Shown here one piece after another: positions 1 to 10,899 of a stretch of DNA of 64,000 nt; the first letter of the stretch is position 1; each line of letters starts with the position of its first letter. The DNA lies in contig NC_067301.1 of NCBI RefSeq assembly GCF_020740795.1, positions 1-64,000 on the forward strand, in the 5' to 3' direction. The notes below the pieces were generated by a model, which was given only the letters and a program-made list of their open reading frames with translations, was not told the DNA's origin and did no database searches. The stretch is from Apus apus. Lineage: Eukaryota > Chordata > Aves > Apodiformes > Apodidae. The position numbers and the translations under genes were made by a program.

Positions 1-159
1 GACGGTGGCTCTCAGCCTCCTCCCAGGGTTGCCCCTCTCTCTGGCCAGCCCAACGACAGGGAACGTGGCCAAAGGAGCTGGCAATGCTCTTGCCCCGAGG
101 CAACAGTCGACCCTTGACCATCCATCCCCAGCAGAGTTCAGATCCTCAACAAGCTGCAC

Positions 160-620
160 CAACCCCCTGACCACCCTCTTCCCCTCAGGTACTTTTCCCC
201 TCAGGGATCTTCCCCTTCCCCCTCAGGGATCTTTCCCCCCTCTCCTTCTCCCCTCAGGTGCTCTTCTGCCCTAAGGGATCTTTCCCTTCTCCTCTTCCTC
301 TCAGGTGCTCTTCCCCTTTCCCTTTACCCCTCCGAGATCCACCTCTCCCCCTCAGGTTTCTTCCCCCTCTCTGCTTCCTCTCAGGTGCTCTTCCCCTTCC
401 CCCTTCAGGGATCCATCTCTCCCTGTTAGGGTTCGATCTCTCCCTGTTAGGGTTCGATCTCTCCCCCCTCAGGGATCTTCCCCCTCTCCTCTCCCTCTCA
501 GCTGCTCTTCCCCTTCCCCTTTCCCCCTCAGGGATCGATCTCTCTCCCTCTCGCGCTCTTCCCGCCCTCCTCTCCCCCTCACGCGCTCTCCCCCCTCCCC
601 TCTCCCCCTCCCCCAGGCGC
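160..620. repeat. C/T-rich degenerate minisatellite
   Basis: The plus strand is almost entirely pyrimidine with short GG steps. The motif CCCCTCAGG(G/T), followed by ATCT or GCTCTT and runs of C and T, recurs every 25-60 bases. Between 428 and 470 a 21-base unit containing TTAGGGTTCGATC is repeated almost exactly twice. The open frames across it come from the lack of stop codons in low-complexity DNA and have no recognisable protein content. Confidence 0.75.
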
Positions 621-960
621 GCGACTCTTCCCGCCCCGCGCTCGCGGCCGCTGCTCCCCCCCCGCCCCCGCTAGAGACGCCCCCGCGAGACGCCCCCGCG
701 CTTCCCGCCGCAGGGGGCACGCGCCCCGCCCCTCCCCGGGCGGGTATCCCCCCCCCGCAGGCGCGCGACCCCCGCTCAGGCGCCCCCCCCCAACCGTCCG
801 ATCCCTCCCCCCCCTCCCGGCGGGGACGGCGAGAGAGAAATAAAGAGGGAGGGTAAGAAAGGGGGGGGGGGGAAGCGAGAAAAGGGGCGGGAAAGGGGGG
901 AAGCCGGGAAGGGGGGGGGGGGGAAAGCCTCCAGGCACAAGAGGTGTCCGTGAAAATGCC
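600..960. promoter_or_regulatory. CpG-rich stretch with long G runs, possible CpG island
   Basis: From about 600 to 830 the sequence is very rich in C, G and CpG (GCGCGCGAC, CTCGCGGCCGC). It then switches to G-rich DNA with uninterrupted G runs at about 867-880 and 911-923. Such a block is typical of a promoter island or a G-quadruplex-forming tract. I see no first exon that can be defined on either strand, so a promoter role is only inferred. Confidence 0.4.
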
Positions 961-3900
961 ATGAAAGCTGCATTTTAATTTCTCCACTTAATTTCCCTAG
1001 GAAGAACCACCCAAGGTCCCCTGCAGTTAGAAGAGCTTTGAATTCTGCTGTTGAGGGGGAGAAAATAAGAAAAGGATTTACCTCAGCAGCAGTCTGCAAG
1101 TCTGTGTAATGCATCTGAGCTGGGAGAAGCTGCATCTTGAACCATTCCTGCAGAGCCTCATCTGTGGACCTTGTTACCTTTTAACTGACAAAGTGAAAAT
1201 GCACCTGTCATTACAGCTTAAGAAAAGACTGTTTCTGTTCTTCAGGTGCTTTCAACCTGATCCTGAAGGGGGGATCAACCTGATCATTTAGGGGGAACAG
1301 CTGAATGTGATTTAGGAACCTCAACACTTTTGAGGGCAATAGGACCAGATATTGAACAGTGCATGGAAAAATTCCAAGCTACTACAAAACCAGGATGAAA
1401 TAAATGAATCATACAGAGCTTTGGGAAACAAGTACATACAAACAGAATGCATAAATCTGCATACATGCAAATCAGTCAGGAAACCATTAGAGAGGTATGA
1501 TGTCATCCCTTGAGCTTTGCTTTTGCTCCCCTTTCAAAGATGCTCTGTACAACAACTGCCCATCTCACAGGAGTTTATGGTGAGTCTGATTTGCATCATG
1601 CTATTTACCACTATGCACAGCTCCCTTGCAGAAAGTTCAGAGAAAACCTGGAGATGGCTGTAGCTGTAGCAAGCACCTAACACTGCCTAGAAGTCCATGA
1701 CATGCAGAAATATTGAATGTATTTTTACCAAAAGTTCCAGCTTTTGTTACTGTCACTCTGGCATCTTCCTCAAAAGAGGAGGAGAAAAGATCTTGCAGAA
1801 AATGCAGGAGCAGGGAAAGGGTGAAGGAGATGTGAACACACAACAGCAGACCTTTGCTGGGAGACACATGGGGGTGTTTAAACCTCCTGCTGAGATTCCC
1901 ACTGATCCCTGCTGAAGGTAGAAGAGCTGGAACCAGCTATCAGGCTCCAGGCAGCCAGGGAAAAATGTTGTGAATGACATCAGTCCTGTCCCTGCTCTTC
2001 TCTGAGGACTCATTCCCTCAAGATCAGAGCTGTGACTTTAGCAGGCCAAGCCCTGCTCAGAGACAGAGGTTATTTTAGAGTATTTTAGATTAGACAACAA
2101 ATTAATTTCAAATTAGTGGGGGATGTTTTGACAATTTCTTTTAGCTTTGATAAAACCAGTAAGTGAAAGTGTTTGGTTAGGTAACAAAAATCAGTAAAAA
2201 AAGAAAAAAATCAGATGCCAAATGGTGTTCTTCCTCTTGCAGTCAGCATGGTTTTCCAGGTAAATTTCTTTCTCCCCTCCCACCAAATTCTGGAAAATCT
2301 TCATTTAATATTGTTAAAAGAATCCTTTGCCAGTACAGACTAATATTTCTAATATATTTTTCTAGCGTTTTTCATTAATGTATTTTTTGGTACTAAAGCT
2401 TTTGTAAACAAATAAAGTCTGCTAGGTCTATAAAGACAGAGATGTTTTTACTACAACAGAATGAATTTCTCCCCACACCAATTGGCATATATTAAAGTAA
2501 CCCATACTGCCTCTTAAGACCAGAGCTTTTTGCTTTACATACCTATGAGTTTTTCTGCATGGAGAACTAAACCAAGTCAGGCGATGCTGTTATATAAATT
2601 TATGTAACATTAAAATACTCTCAGGTCTCTGCATCTTCTTTTAACCTGATTAATAAAGTTTATCTCGGGATATAGCTCATCCTAATTTATGCATGTTACC
2701 TTTTCTTGGGTTTCACTGAGATAAGCTTCCTGCAGTTGATTTTCCACATAACTCACTCTTAGTCATGTAAAATCAATTTAAAAAGAAAAGAATAAATGGA
2801 AAATCCCAGCAGTTCAGCTGATAGACTGCTCAAAGAGACCATAGAACCCCACTTGGTAAAGAAATGCATCAGCTGAGATCAGTTTTGTTCATCTGAACTG
2901 TTGCTTTTTAAAGCACAGAATCTATATGGGGAATTTCAGTTGTCCCTATAATAAGCAGAACACTGAAACTCACTGAGCTACTTCAGAGTTTTACATTTCA
3001 TTATCATTTTCCTCTTCTATCATGAGACAGAGGAGCAGAACCTCCTCAGCTGTCTTTTCCACACTGCTTTTGTCAAGCCAAACCACAGAGAGAAATCCTA
3101 ATCTATGTCTTCCAATGCCATATGGTCATAGGGTCCTTTATCCTGACATCCACTTCTTTCTTTGGTTGTAACTTGTTAGTGATTTGATTTTCTCATAATT
3201 ACAATCTTATTAATTACCACACTTACACTTAAGAATGTCTTCCCTGGTTGCTTCCTGCATAAAGATGAATATTTTAACTGCATCTTCCAGTCCAAGTTCA
3301 AATTAACACCTCAGATCATGCACCTTAGGCAGAAAAATAAGGAAAAGAGCAAAGCTCCAGAAATTAAAGATGGGATTTAACTCTGGCAGGTTTCCAACAG
3401 TTGAAAGGGAGTATGAGAAATATTTGTTCAGCACCTGAACACACCGGTGGCTGGTATCTGCTTCAGGTGTCATGGTCAGTCTGCCTTGGGATTTCTCCAG
3501 CAAGTTCCTAGGAAAGCAGGGGTATTTCCAAGAGGCTTGCCCAACATGGCCAGGTTTTACTCCACAAAAAAATCCAACTTATGAACCACAGTGTTTCCAG
3601 CTTTCCTAGAGGATGATCCTATTCCTATGCATGATTTTCTGGAAAGAGCCTCCCAGAGATCAGGGTCTGACAACAGCAGCTTGTGACTCCATTATGAAGT
3701 GAAAAATAATGTGTTATTAATTGATTAGCAACAAGTGTGTCACTTTTTCAAATAAGTAAGTCTTATAAACAAGTCTGTGAAGCTCTGAAATTGTGCACAA
3801 TTCTTTCTCCATCAATATTCTGAGTGCTGGTTTTTCTTTCAATGTCTGCTTACATTTAAAAAAAGGCTGGGAAAGTGTGTTTGAGAAGCAGCACAAAAAA

Positions 3901-4070
3901 CATTTGAGGCCAAAAAAATCATTACAGACTGCAATGAAAGAGAAGTTTGGTACTCTCCATCAAGTCCATTTTCAAGCACAGATCTGGTCACCACTACTTG
4001 TATGTCTCCATCTTAGACAAAGAAAAGCATTTTGTGAAGAAACGGCTTCTTAGCAGGAAGCCTACACCAG
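961..4070. other. AT-rich non-coding stretch, nothing recognised
   Basis: About 3.1 kb of moderately AT-rich DNA without a recognisable coding frame, RNA gene or named repeat. The short open frames (for example 3303-3503 minus and 3793-4053 plus) have no family resemblance and lack convincing flanking splice sites. Confidence 0.6.
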
Positions 4071-4429
4071 GCTCTAAGTGTTATGCAGCTCTTCAATCAA
4101 TGCAATAGGAAAGCTCAGGTTCTGTGGCAGGTCTCTCATGCACTGGGAAACACTTGGACCTGGAGGGGAAGCAAGTCTCTCCTATGCTGACAGTCTGGAA
4201 CCACAGGGGAAGAGGATGACATGCGGGACCGGCACGGAGGTGGGAATCCTGCATCACTTCACTCACATGCTGACTGTGAGAGGATGCAGAAGGTGCTCTG
4301 GGGCCTTCTCAAATCTCTCTGGAGTCCTGACCACAAGCTGCCAAGCTGCTGTTTGTCTCTGGAAATGCAATTTGCAGCACCAGGCCATCCTGAACCATCC
4401 AGGCAGGGACCCCAGGGGACTAGGAGGGC

Positions 4430-5260
4430 TTGTGTACCACCTATGAACACAACCAAGGGATGCTCCTAGAACAACTGACAACATGACACCTGAAAAACAC
4501 CTGCTACTTCATCCCACTAGTCACTGCTCCCCTCCCCCAAGTCACCTGCAGTGCTGATGTCCTGCTTTGCTCCTGGCCTTGTGCCTCCAAAATAAAAACC
4601 CCAACACCTAGAAGGCAGCCAACACAGCCACCACTTGCTTCTTCCCTCCAACACCGTCACCCAACTCACCTTCCAGCGCTCTGCTCCCTCCGTGCCTTTT
4701 GGCTTGTCCCTCTGCATAACACTGCACCTCAAACCTGCTGCTTCAGCACCCCATCCATCACTCACCTTGCCAGAGGCCGCTCTGCTGATAACATCTCGCT
4801 TCACACTTGGATTTGCACCCAGAAAATCCAGCCAGATAAGCTCCAGCTTGTCAGAGCCACCCGCTGTCCTGCCGATACTCCGGCACTGGATGCCTGTCCT
4901 TCTTCAGCCGGCACTCTGCTCCCCTCTTCCGTGCCCTTGGCTGTGCTCCTTGTTGCTCTGCACCTGAAACAACACAAACACACCCTGTAAAGCAAGTCAC
5001 CTGCACAGCCACAGGTAGCTTGGTGAGGCCAGAGGTCTCTCTGCCTTTTGCATATACCTTCTCACTACAGCTAGAAGAAGAAAAGCCAGCTAGGGAGCCC
5101 CATCTGTGCAAGCTAAGGCACCTTCCAGATCTGACCCCCTCCCCTTCCACACTAACTGCTGCTCCCAACCAGTCACGAGGTTCAGACTGGACCCCCTTGC
5201 TTTCTAAACTCCTTCTCAGAGGAGTCTAGGTGCGGCTGGATCCAATCCTAGCCCCTGACC
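4430..5260 (-). repeat. Duplicated transcription-unit-like block, copy 1 (proximal part)
   Basis: This stretch aligns by eye with 7270-7640 and 8130-8260 and with 13855-13980 and 15200-15720. Shared landmarks on the plus strand are GAACACAACCA near 4445, the segment 4820-4975 that matches 15438-15590 over about 150 bases, and GCAGCTGGATCC-type sequence near 5235. Read on the minus strand, the 4820-4975 segment starts right after a pyrimidine tract and an AG (the plus strand reads CACCTGAAACAACAC at 4960), which looks like a splice acceptor. Differences between copies fall at all codon positions, many at former CpG sites, so no protein frame is supported. It may be a duplicated non-coding RNA or a decayed gene. 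Confidence 0.5.
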
Positions 5261-6369
5261 ATAAAGAAAAGCGAACACAACTGTGGCAACTGCCTACACC
5301 TGTTGGCCCAGAGATGGACCGTATGGTCTCTGCCAACAGAATTGGTCCAAACCAACTTACTTCCACACCCCCATAAAGCTACGCTACCCTGTCATCAGTA
5401 CTGCTGCATCCCTGGGCAGGGCAGCTCCAACCCTCACACACAGACCAGGACTACACACGGATGCCGCAAGTGTTATACCTCGTTATACCAAAAGTGGGGT
5501 CATTCACCTGGTGTGCAAGATGCCAAATACATACAGAGCCAAGGTATTTTCATTTATTTCATTTGTTTAGGCAAACACAGGGCGAGAGGGGGTTAGACAC
5601 AAAGCTGCCCCCTGAAGTAGCAAGGCTATGTACATTTATGCACTTGTGGTTAGTTTCCTTCACCTAATACAGATACACAGTTACTCTACTCTGATTGGTT
5701 AGTGAATTTCTCACTCTGATTTTGAGGTACAGGACACACAGTGGGTAGGTCTTCAGTTGGAGGTGGGCAGCCTAAATGCTGAAGGTCTGGTTTCCATATT
5801 GTTGATTTTGTCACGAGCAGACGTCGCTCAGCTACAGCAACTTCGGCAATTCTGCCACATTTTAAGCAAAGCACGTGCTTCCCCATCTTCTTGTTTCAAC
5901 AAGATCAGGATCTTTTTTTTCAGAAGACCTTTGTAACTTTCTATAAGTCTCTCGTCCTTGCTCAGTGAAAGATTGCCATAGGGAAGATGATGCCGGCAGA
6001 GAAGCCCTACGGTGCCACAATGGCACGGATGCTCTAAAGCAGACCTGCCAAGGAGAGGCAATTGCAGCCACACACAAGAGAAAGCTGCCATCAAAGCCAG
6101 AATAAGGGATGTGTGAGAAGCCATGCTTGAAGACCCAAGACCAGTGAGGACATGAGGATGAAACCCCAGAAGATGACTCTATGGAAACAGCAGACTCAAG
6201 AGCAGAGCTGCGGGCAGCACCTGGCTGGCCACCGCAAGAGATGAACGCTCAGGAACAGCCAGGATGTGGCACACGCCAAAGAGATCCACGCGTCAAGCTG
6301 TAATTGTGAGATGAGAAGGGCTCAACAGGCTCTGTGCCAGTGAAGTGATGCATTCTGGACTCTCGGGAG

Positions 6370-7640
6370 GGCTACCGAGGTGCCTGCTGGTCACCGAGCT
6401 ATGGAGGCACCAAAAGCCAAAGAACATACAGTCTAAGAAACAGAAAACAGGCAACACAAAGTACACGCCAGACACAGGTTGGAGCTGCCCTGCCCATGCT
6501 GACATTGTGCTGAAGAGTAACCTGCTCCCTTTGCCTGCCCCAAGGGGACTGTGCCCTGCCAGTCCTCTCCCCTACACCAACTTTGAAACCCTCCGCCTCC
6601 AACCCCCAACCTTGTCCCCTCCTCCCAGCCCCTCCACTTAGCTTTCAGATGGCCAGGGCTCTGCACTCTTCCTCCTCGATAAGCTGTCCTCCCTGGGATG
6701 TTCCTGCCATCGCCAGGCTCCTCATAGTGATCTGGAAAAACAACGACAAACTCACAATTAGTACTGATAAGCATCACATCAGCCACTGCCAACCTCTTCA
6801 ACATCCCCTGCTCAGAACCCCCATGGTGTTCTGCTCACCTGCCGGTTCCAGAATCGGATGCTGAGGCCATCCTTGCTTGTGGCATCTAAGATACCAAAAG
6901 ACCCAAATCACTGCTGTGCTTGTGACAAGTCCCATGACCCTCCTTGCCACCACCCTGGCTCACCCCAAACACCCACCCAAACCCAACGGCAGCCTGCACA
7001 GCACCTACACACCCAAGAGGTAAATGCTTCACTGAGTTCCCACAGGTAATTTTCTCCTAGACACCAACCTGGCTGATGCCTGTGTCATCTCCACAGATGG
7101 CCCGTTGGCATGCTGCTCCACTGCTCCAAGGCTGCAAAACTGAAGCAAACAGCACATGCTGAGACACTGCCCGAGCCCACAGCCTGCCCACAGCTATTCC
7201 CATCTACCACTCTCACCTTCGTGGCTCACCTGTCCGGCCTCTGATGGTCACAGGTTGCCACGTCCAGCCCTGTGTGCCGCCTGGAAAACACAAACAAGGG
7301 ATGCTCATCACACACTGACAACACAACACCTGGAAAACAACTGCCAGATCAGCCTGCTAATTGTCACTGACCTTGCTCGAGTCACCTCCAGTGCAGATCT
7401 CCCACTTCCCTCGGTGCTTTGCACCTACAAAACAAACCCGAACCATGAGCCAGTCGATAGAGGCACCACTCACACCTTCCCTCACAACCCAGGGGACAAC
7501 TCACCCAGGCTCTTCAATACGCACCGACCCAGCTCCTCACTGTGCTCTGCTCCTCTGCTCCACCACCCTCTGCTGCGTGGCTCCTCTCCCTGCATCTGAA
7601 AAAGCAGTAACAAGCAATCAGCTGGATGCAATTCCAGAGA
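6370..7640 (-). repeat. Duplicated transcription-unit-like block, best-preserved copy
   Basis: The stretch 6490-7640 matches 14515-15600 at a nearly constant offset of about 7.93 kb. One match is the segment near 6865, which carries CCAAAAGACCCAA and aligns with CCAAAAGACACAA near 14825. The part 6380-6690 also matches 9100-9390. On the minus strand, splice-like sites recur in the copies: a pyrimidine tract plus AG before the segments ending near 6731 and 7279, and a GTGAGC donor near 6957 that is shared with the second copy near 14900. No open frame stays conserved between copies. Confidence 0.55.
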
Positions 7641-8129
7641 CTCCCATTTAGAAATATCTTTGAGATCCTAACTACCTACAAGGGAGCTAAAAAACAAGTT
7701 AACATTATGCCCCACACATTCAGGCCTTAACAACTTAGACACCCAACCTGCTTGGCTATGGCTCCAGCAGCCTCTCCCAGGTGGCTCCAGCCACCCCTTC
7801 TCAAAATCACTATGAAAATGACCACCCTCCCCTGCTGAGGGCTGCTACTTCACTTCAAATGCTCCATCTGCACCCCAACAGGCACAGACAGCACAGCAAC
7901 ACAAACCACAGGCTCTCCTTGCTGTTCTTCTCCCAACCCCACAGTTGATACAGCCTCCAGAGAGAGCAGCTCCAACCCAACAGCACAGAGACACAACACA
8001 CAAACACAAAGGATGTGACACAAGCATGAGAGGAAACTCCCAGCAACAACAAAAAAAAAACCTCCTCCTCCAATGCAGATGCCACCAGGTGGCAAGACAT
8101 ACAGGACCACAAGCATGAGATGAGTGTTG

Positions 8130-9480
8130 AAGAGTCCAGAAAGTCCCTCCTTTCGAGTTGTGAGCTTCAGACAGGACCTCCTTGGTTTCTCACCTTCTTC
8201 TCAGGGCAGAGCCTAGGTGCAGCTGGATCCAGTCTTCACCTCCAACCTGAGAGAGAAGCTCAGACCCTCAGTTCTGACACAGACTCAGTTTACTGCAGCT
8301 TGAGCTGGGTGCTTCCAGTCTTGTTCTCTTCCACTTGTTTCTCAGCTGGAAAAGTCTTCCACATTCTGCTTTTGTCCAATTGCTCCCACCTAACTTTCAG
8401 TCAATGCATCTTCCCAGTTCAGAAGATCGTCTTGAGTAATTATCTTGCCCACATCTTGTTTCCATATTATTACAGCTGGCAGAGTCAAGGTCTAACTAAG
8501 GCTCATCACAGGAGTTCAGCTAAAGATAATTAGAATCGCAGCCTAAGGCCTCATCACTCCAGATACTCAGGCTAAGTCAAGTCACAAGTCCAGTCCAAAG
8601 TCAAGTCGCTTAGGTCAAGCAGTGGTCAGTTTGCACAAGTCTTTAACAGGCATGCAATTTGAACTGATATCCCTTTAATTAACACATTAGCCCCAATATT
8701 TCTATACTCAATTCACTTGTGATTTCAGCAGTAAGGAAGCCATAAGGCAGCCCCAGAGAAAGGTCAAACATTGCAAACCGTGACAAGAACCTACAGTCAG
8801 AACCGAAACAGACAGATGCACGAGAAGCCTTGGCAAGACCCAAGAATGCAAGGACACAGGGAAGAATGCCCAGAAAAGAGATTCTTCCTGTGAAAGAGAA
8901 GCCTCCAGAGCGGGGCTGACGACACCGACCGCAACACCGGCGCAAAAAGAGGATCAAGAGGAGACACCCGAGTCACGAGGCCCAGCTGGGCTTTTCAGTT
9001 CAGGCAAGAAAAGCAGCGCCCCACGGGCACTACGAGGGTGAGCACAGATGATGCTCAAGACCTAAGGATGGGCTGCAAGATGAGTGCTTTGTGCTCCTGG
9101 AGCACAAAGAGGAGACTGGGACCCAAGGAGGGTTTGAGACACAAAAGACAACAGACCACACAAACAACACCATGACACGAGCAGGCTGGAGCTGCCCTGC
9201 CTGGCACACGCTGACATCACGCTGAAGAGTAACCCACTGCCTTTACCTGCCCAAAGGGACAGTTCCCAGACAGCCCTCTCCCCAGCTCTTGACTTTAAAA
9301 CCCCTCCCTGCAATTCCCAACTTTGTCCCCCCCCAGCACCCATCCCTCAACTCCTCAACTTAGCTTTCAGGGGCCACAGGTCTCAGGATATCCTCCTTTA
9401 AAGAAAGCTCCACAGTTCATCAACTCCAAGAGTCCCACAGTCAGCAGCTCCCTCATCACCTGCAAAAAGAAAGATGCACC
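8130..9480 (-). repeat. Duplicated transcription-unit-like block, further copy
   Basis: The part 8140-8260 matches 5160-5250 and 13860-13975 (GAGTCCAGAAAG near 8140, CAGCTGGATCCAG near 8220). The part 9100-9390 matches 6380-6690, including GAGCTGCCCTGCC and CTGAAGAGTAACC. A minus-strand acceptor-like site lies near 9462, at the position equivalent to those near 6733 and 14663. Spacing between equivalent blocks is about 2.7-3.0 kb, so this part of the window looks like a tandem duplication. Confidence 0.5.
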
Positions 9481-9689
9481 ACAGAATGTTAAACCACCTT
9501 CTCACCCCAAAACAACCCATATGAAGTTACCACCAGCAGAAAAAGCTGCAGGCAACCAACACCCTTCTGACAACATACACTGCTTACCCAGAGCCTCTTG
9601 CACAACACGGATGCCCCTGTTCCAAAGAGCTTCAAAACACACTCACACAGCTCAAAACCTCCACCAGCCCCACGGCAGACTGAGCTCCC

Positions 9690-10510
9690 CGGCCACAGGC
9701 GGGGGCTCATATATCCCGGGCCCCGCCCAGGGCCCTCCCCACAATCCCCTGGGAATAGGGGCAGCTGGAACACCAGCTGGAATTAAGGGCTGGGGAGCAG
9801 CAGCTGGTCCTGTCACCTGCCTCTGGGGACACGCCCCGGGGCGGGGACGGAAAAGACAGCAGTGAGGACCTGCCCACGAGAAACCGCCCCTGGAAAGATC
9901 TCTCGAGGACTACTCGGTGAAGAGACTGATGAAAGGGATCTCAGAATTACTGGTCTCGCTGTGTCAGAGCCGGGCAAGATGCAAACGGGCATCCCCGGGG
10001 CAGGAAGGGGCAAGCGCGGCCCCGGAGAGGGAAAGCAGCAGCGGTGCCCGCCGCTCCCGCAGCTGCCCCGGCCGGGCCCTCCTCGCGCGGGGCTTCTGGA
10101 CACGCTCCGCGGGCAGCGGGCGGGGCAGGAGGGGGCTCGGGGAGCGGCTGCAGGGGAGGGGCTGGGGCTGCCCGGGGCGAGCGGGGCCGGGGGAGGCTCA
10201 GGGGGGCTCTGGCCGGGCGGGGAGGTGCCCGGCGCCCGTGCCCGGCGGTGTCCGCCCCCTGCCCCGCTCCCCTGCCCCCGCTGCCCCGGGGCTGCCCCGG
10301 CCCGGCTCCCCCCCAGCGGAACGGGACCTGCCGCAGCGGGCGGCTCGAAGCGGCGGGGGCGGCGGCAGCGACGGGGCAGGCGGGGACAGCGACGGGGGCG
10401 GCCCCGGCCCGGAGCGCCCGGGGTTCCTGCGAGCCGGAGAGCGGAGCGCAGGCTGCACGCTGGCACCTCGCTCGTCTGTACAAAAAGGGAAAGAACTCAA
10501 ACACGCTGAC
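9690..10510. promoter_or_regulatory. CpG island at the head of the minus-strand repeat units
   Basis: This block is very GC-rich and dense in CpG, with many GC boxes (GGGGCGGGG) from about 9830 onward. It lies immediately upstream of the minus-strand blocks at 9.5-4.4 kb, where a promoter for that unit would be expected. The long open frames that cross it are by-products of high GC content, being low in complexity and rich in Arg, Gly, Pro and Ala. The promoter assignment is inferred. Confidence 0.5.
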
Positions 10511-10540
10511 ACTTTTATTACCTTAATCCTAGGACACTTC

Positions 10541-10765
10541 TCCCTATATCCAGGAACCGCCAGCGGCAGAACCCGGCGCGGCTCGGCTCGGCTCCGCGCT
10601 CCCTCACCGATTCCTCATCCGTCCCACGGACCCGCGCACCGCGTGGCCGCACCGGCCCCGCCCCGCGCGGGAGCACGGCACCCGGCCGCGGCTCTTCTGG
10701 CCCCGCCCAGCCCGGCGTTCACCAATCCCCGGGCAGCACAGCACCGCCCCGGACACGCCCACGCA
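10541..10765. repeat. CpG promoter-like segment, copy 1 of 3
   Basis: About 215 bases are nearly identical to 12434-12660 and strongly similar to 19271-19515. Shared landmarks in order are AACCGCCAGCGGCAGAACC, CTCCCTCACCGA, CGTCCCACGGACCC, ACCGCGTGGCCGCAC, GGCGTTCACCAATCCC and GCACAGCACCGCCCC. The segment holds a CCAAT box and several GC boxes, as in TATA-less housekeeping promoters. It is in direct orientation with copy 2, and the minisatellite lies between them. Confidence 0.8.
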
Positions 10766-10899
10766 AGGCAGCCGAAGGGCGGTGCCACGCACACGCTGGG
10801 CAGGGACAGGCCGCGCCTACGAAGGGCAGGCGAGCAGCAAAGCCGCGCCCACCACCGTTCAAAGAGGGGAGCCACGCACGAGGGAGCGGCGGTGGCAGA

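Noticed and set aside
428-470. Telomere-like TTAGGG and T-loop-like GGTTCGATC motifs
   Set aside because: Only two TTAGGG units inside a C/T minisatellite unit; no telomeric array and no tRNA fold around the GGTTCGATC.
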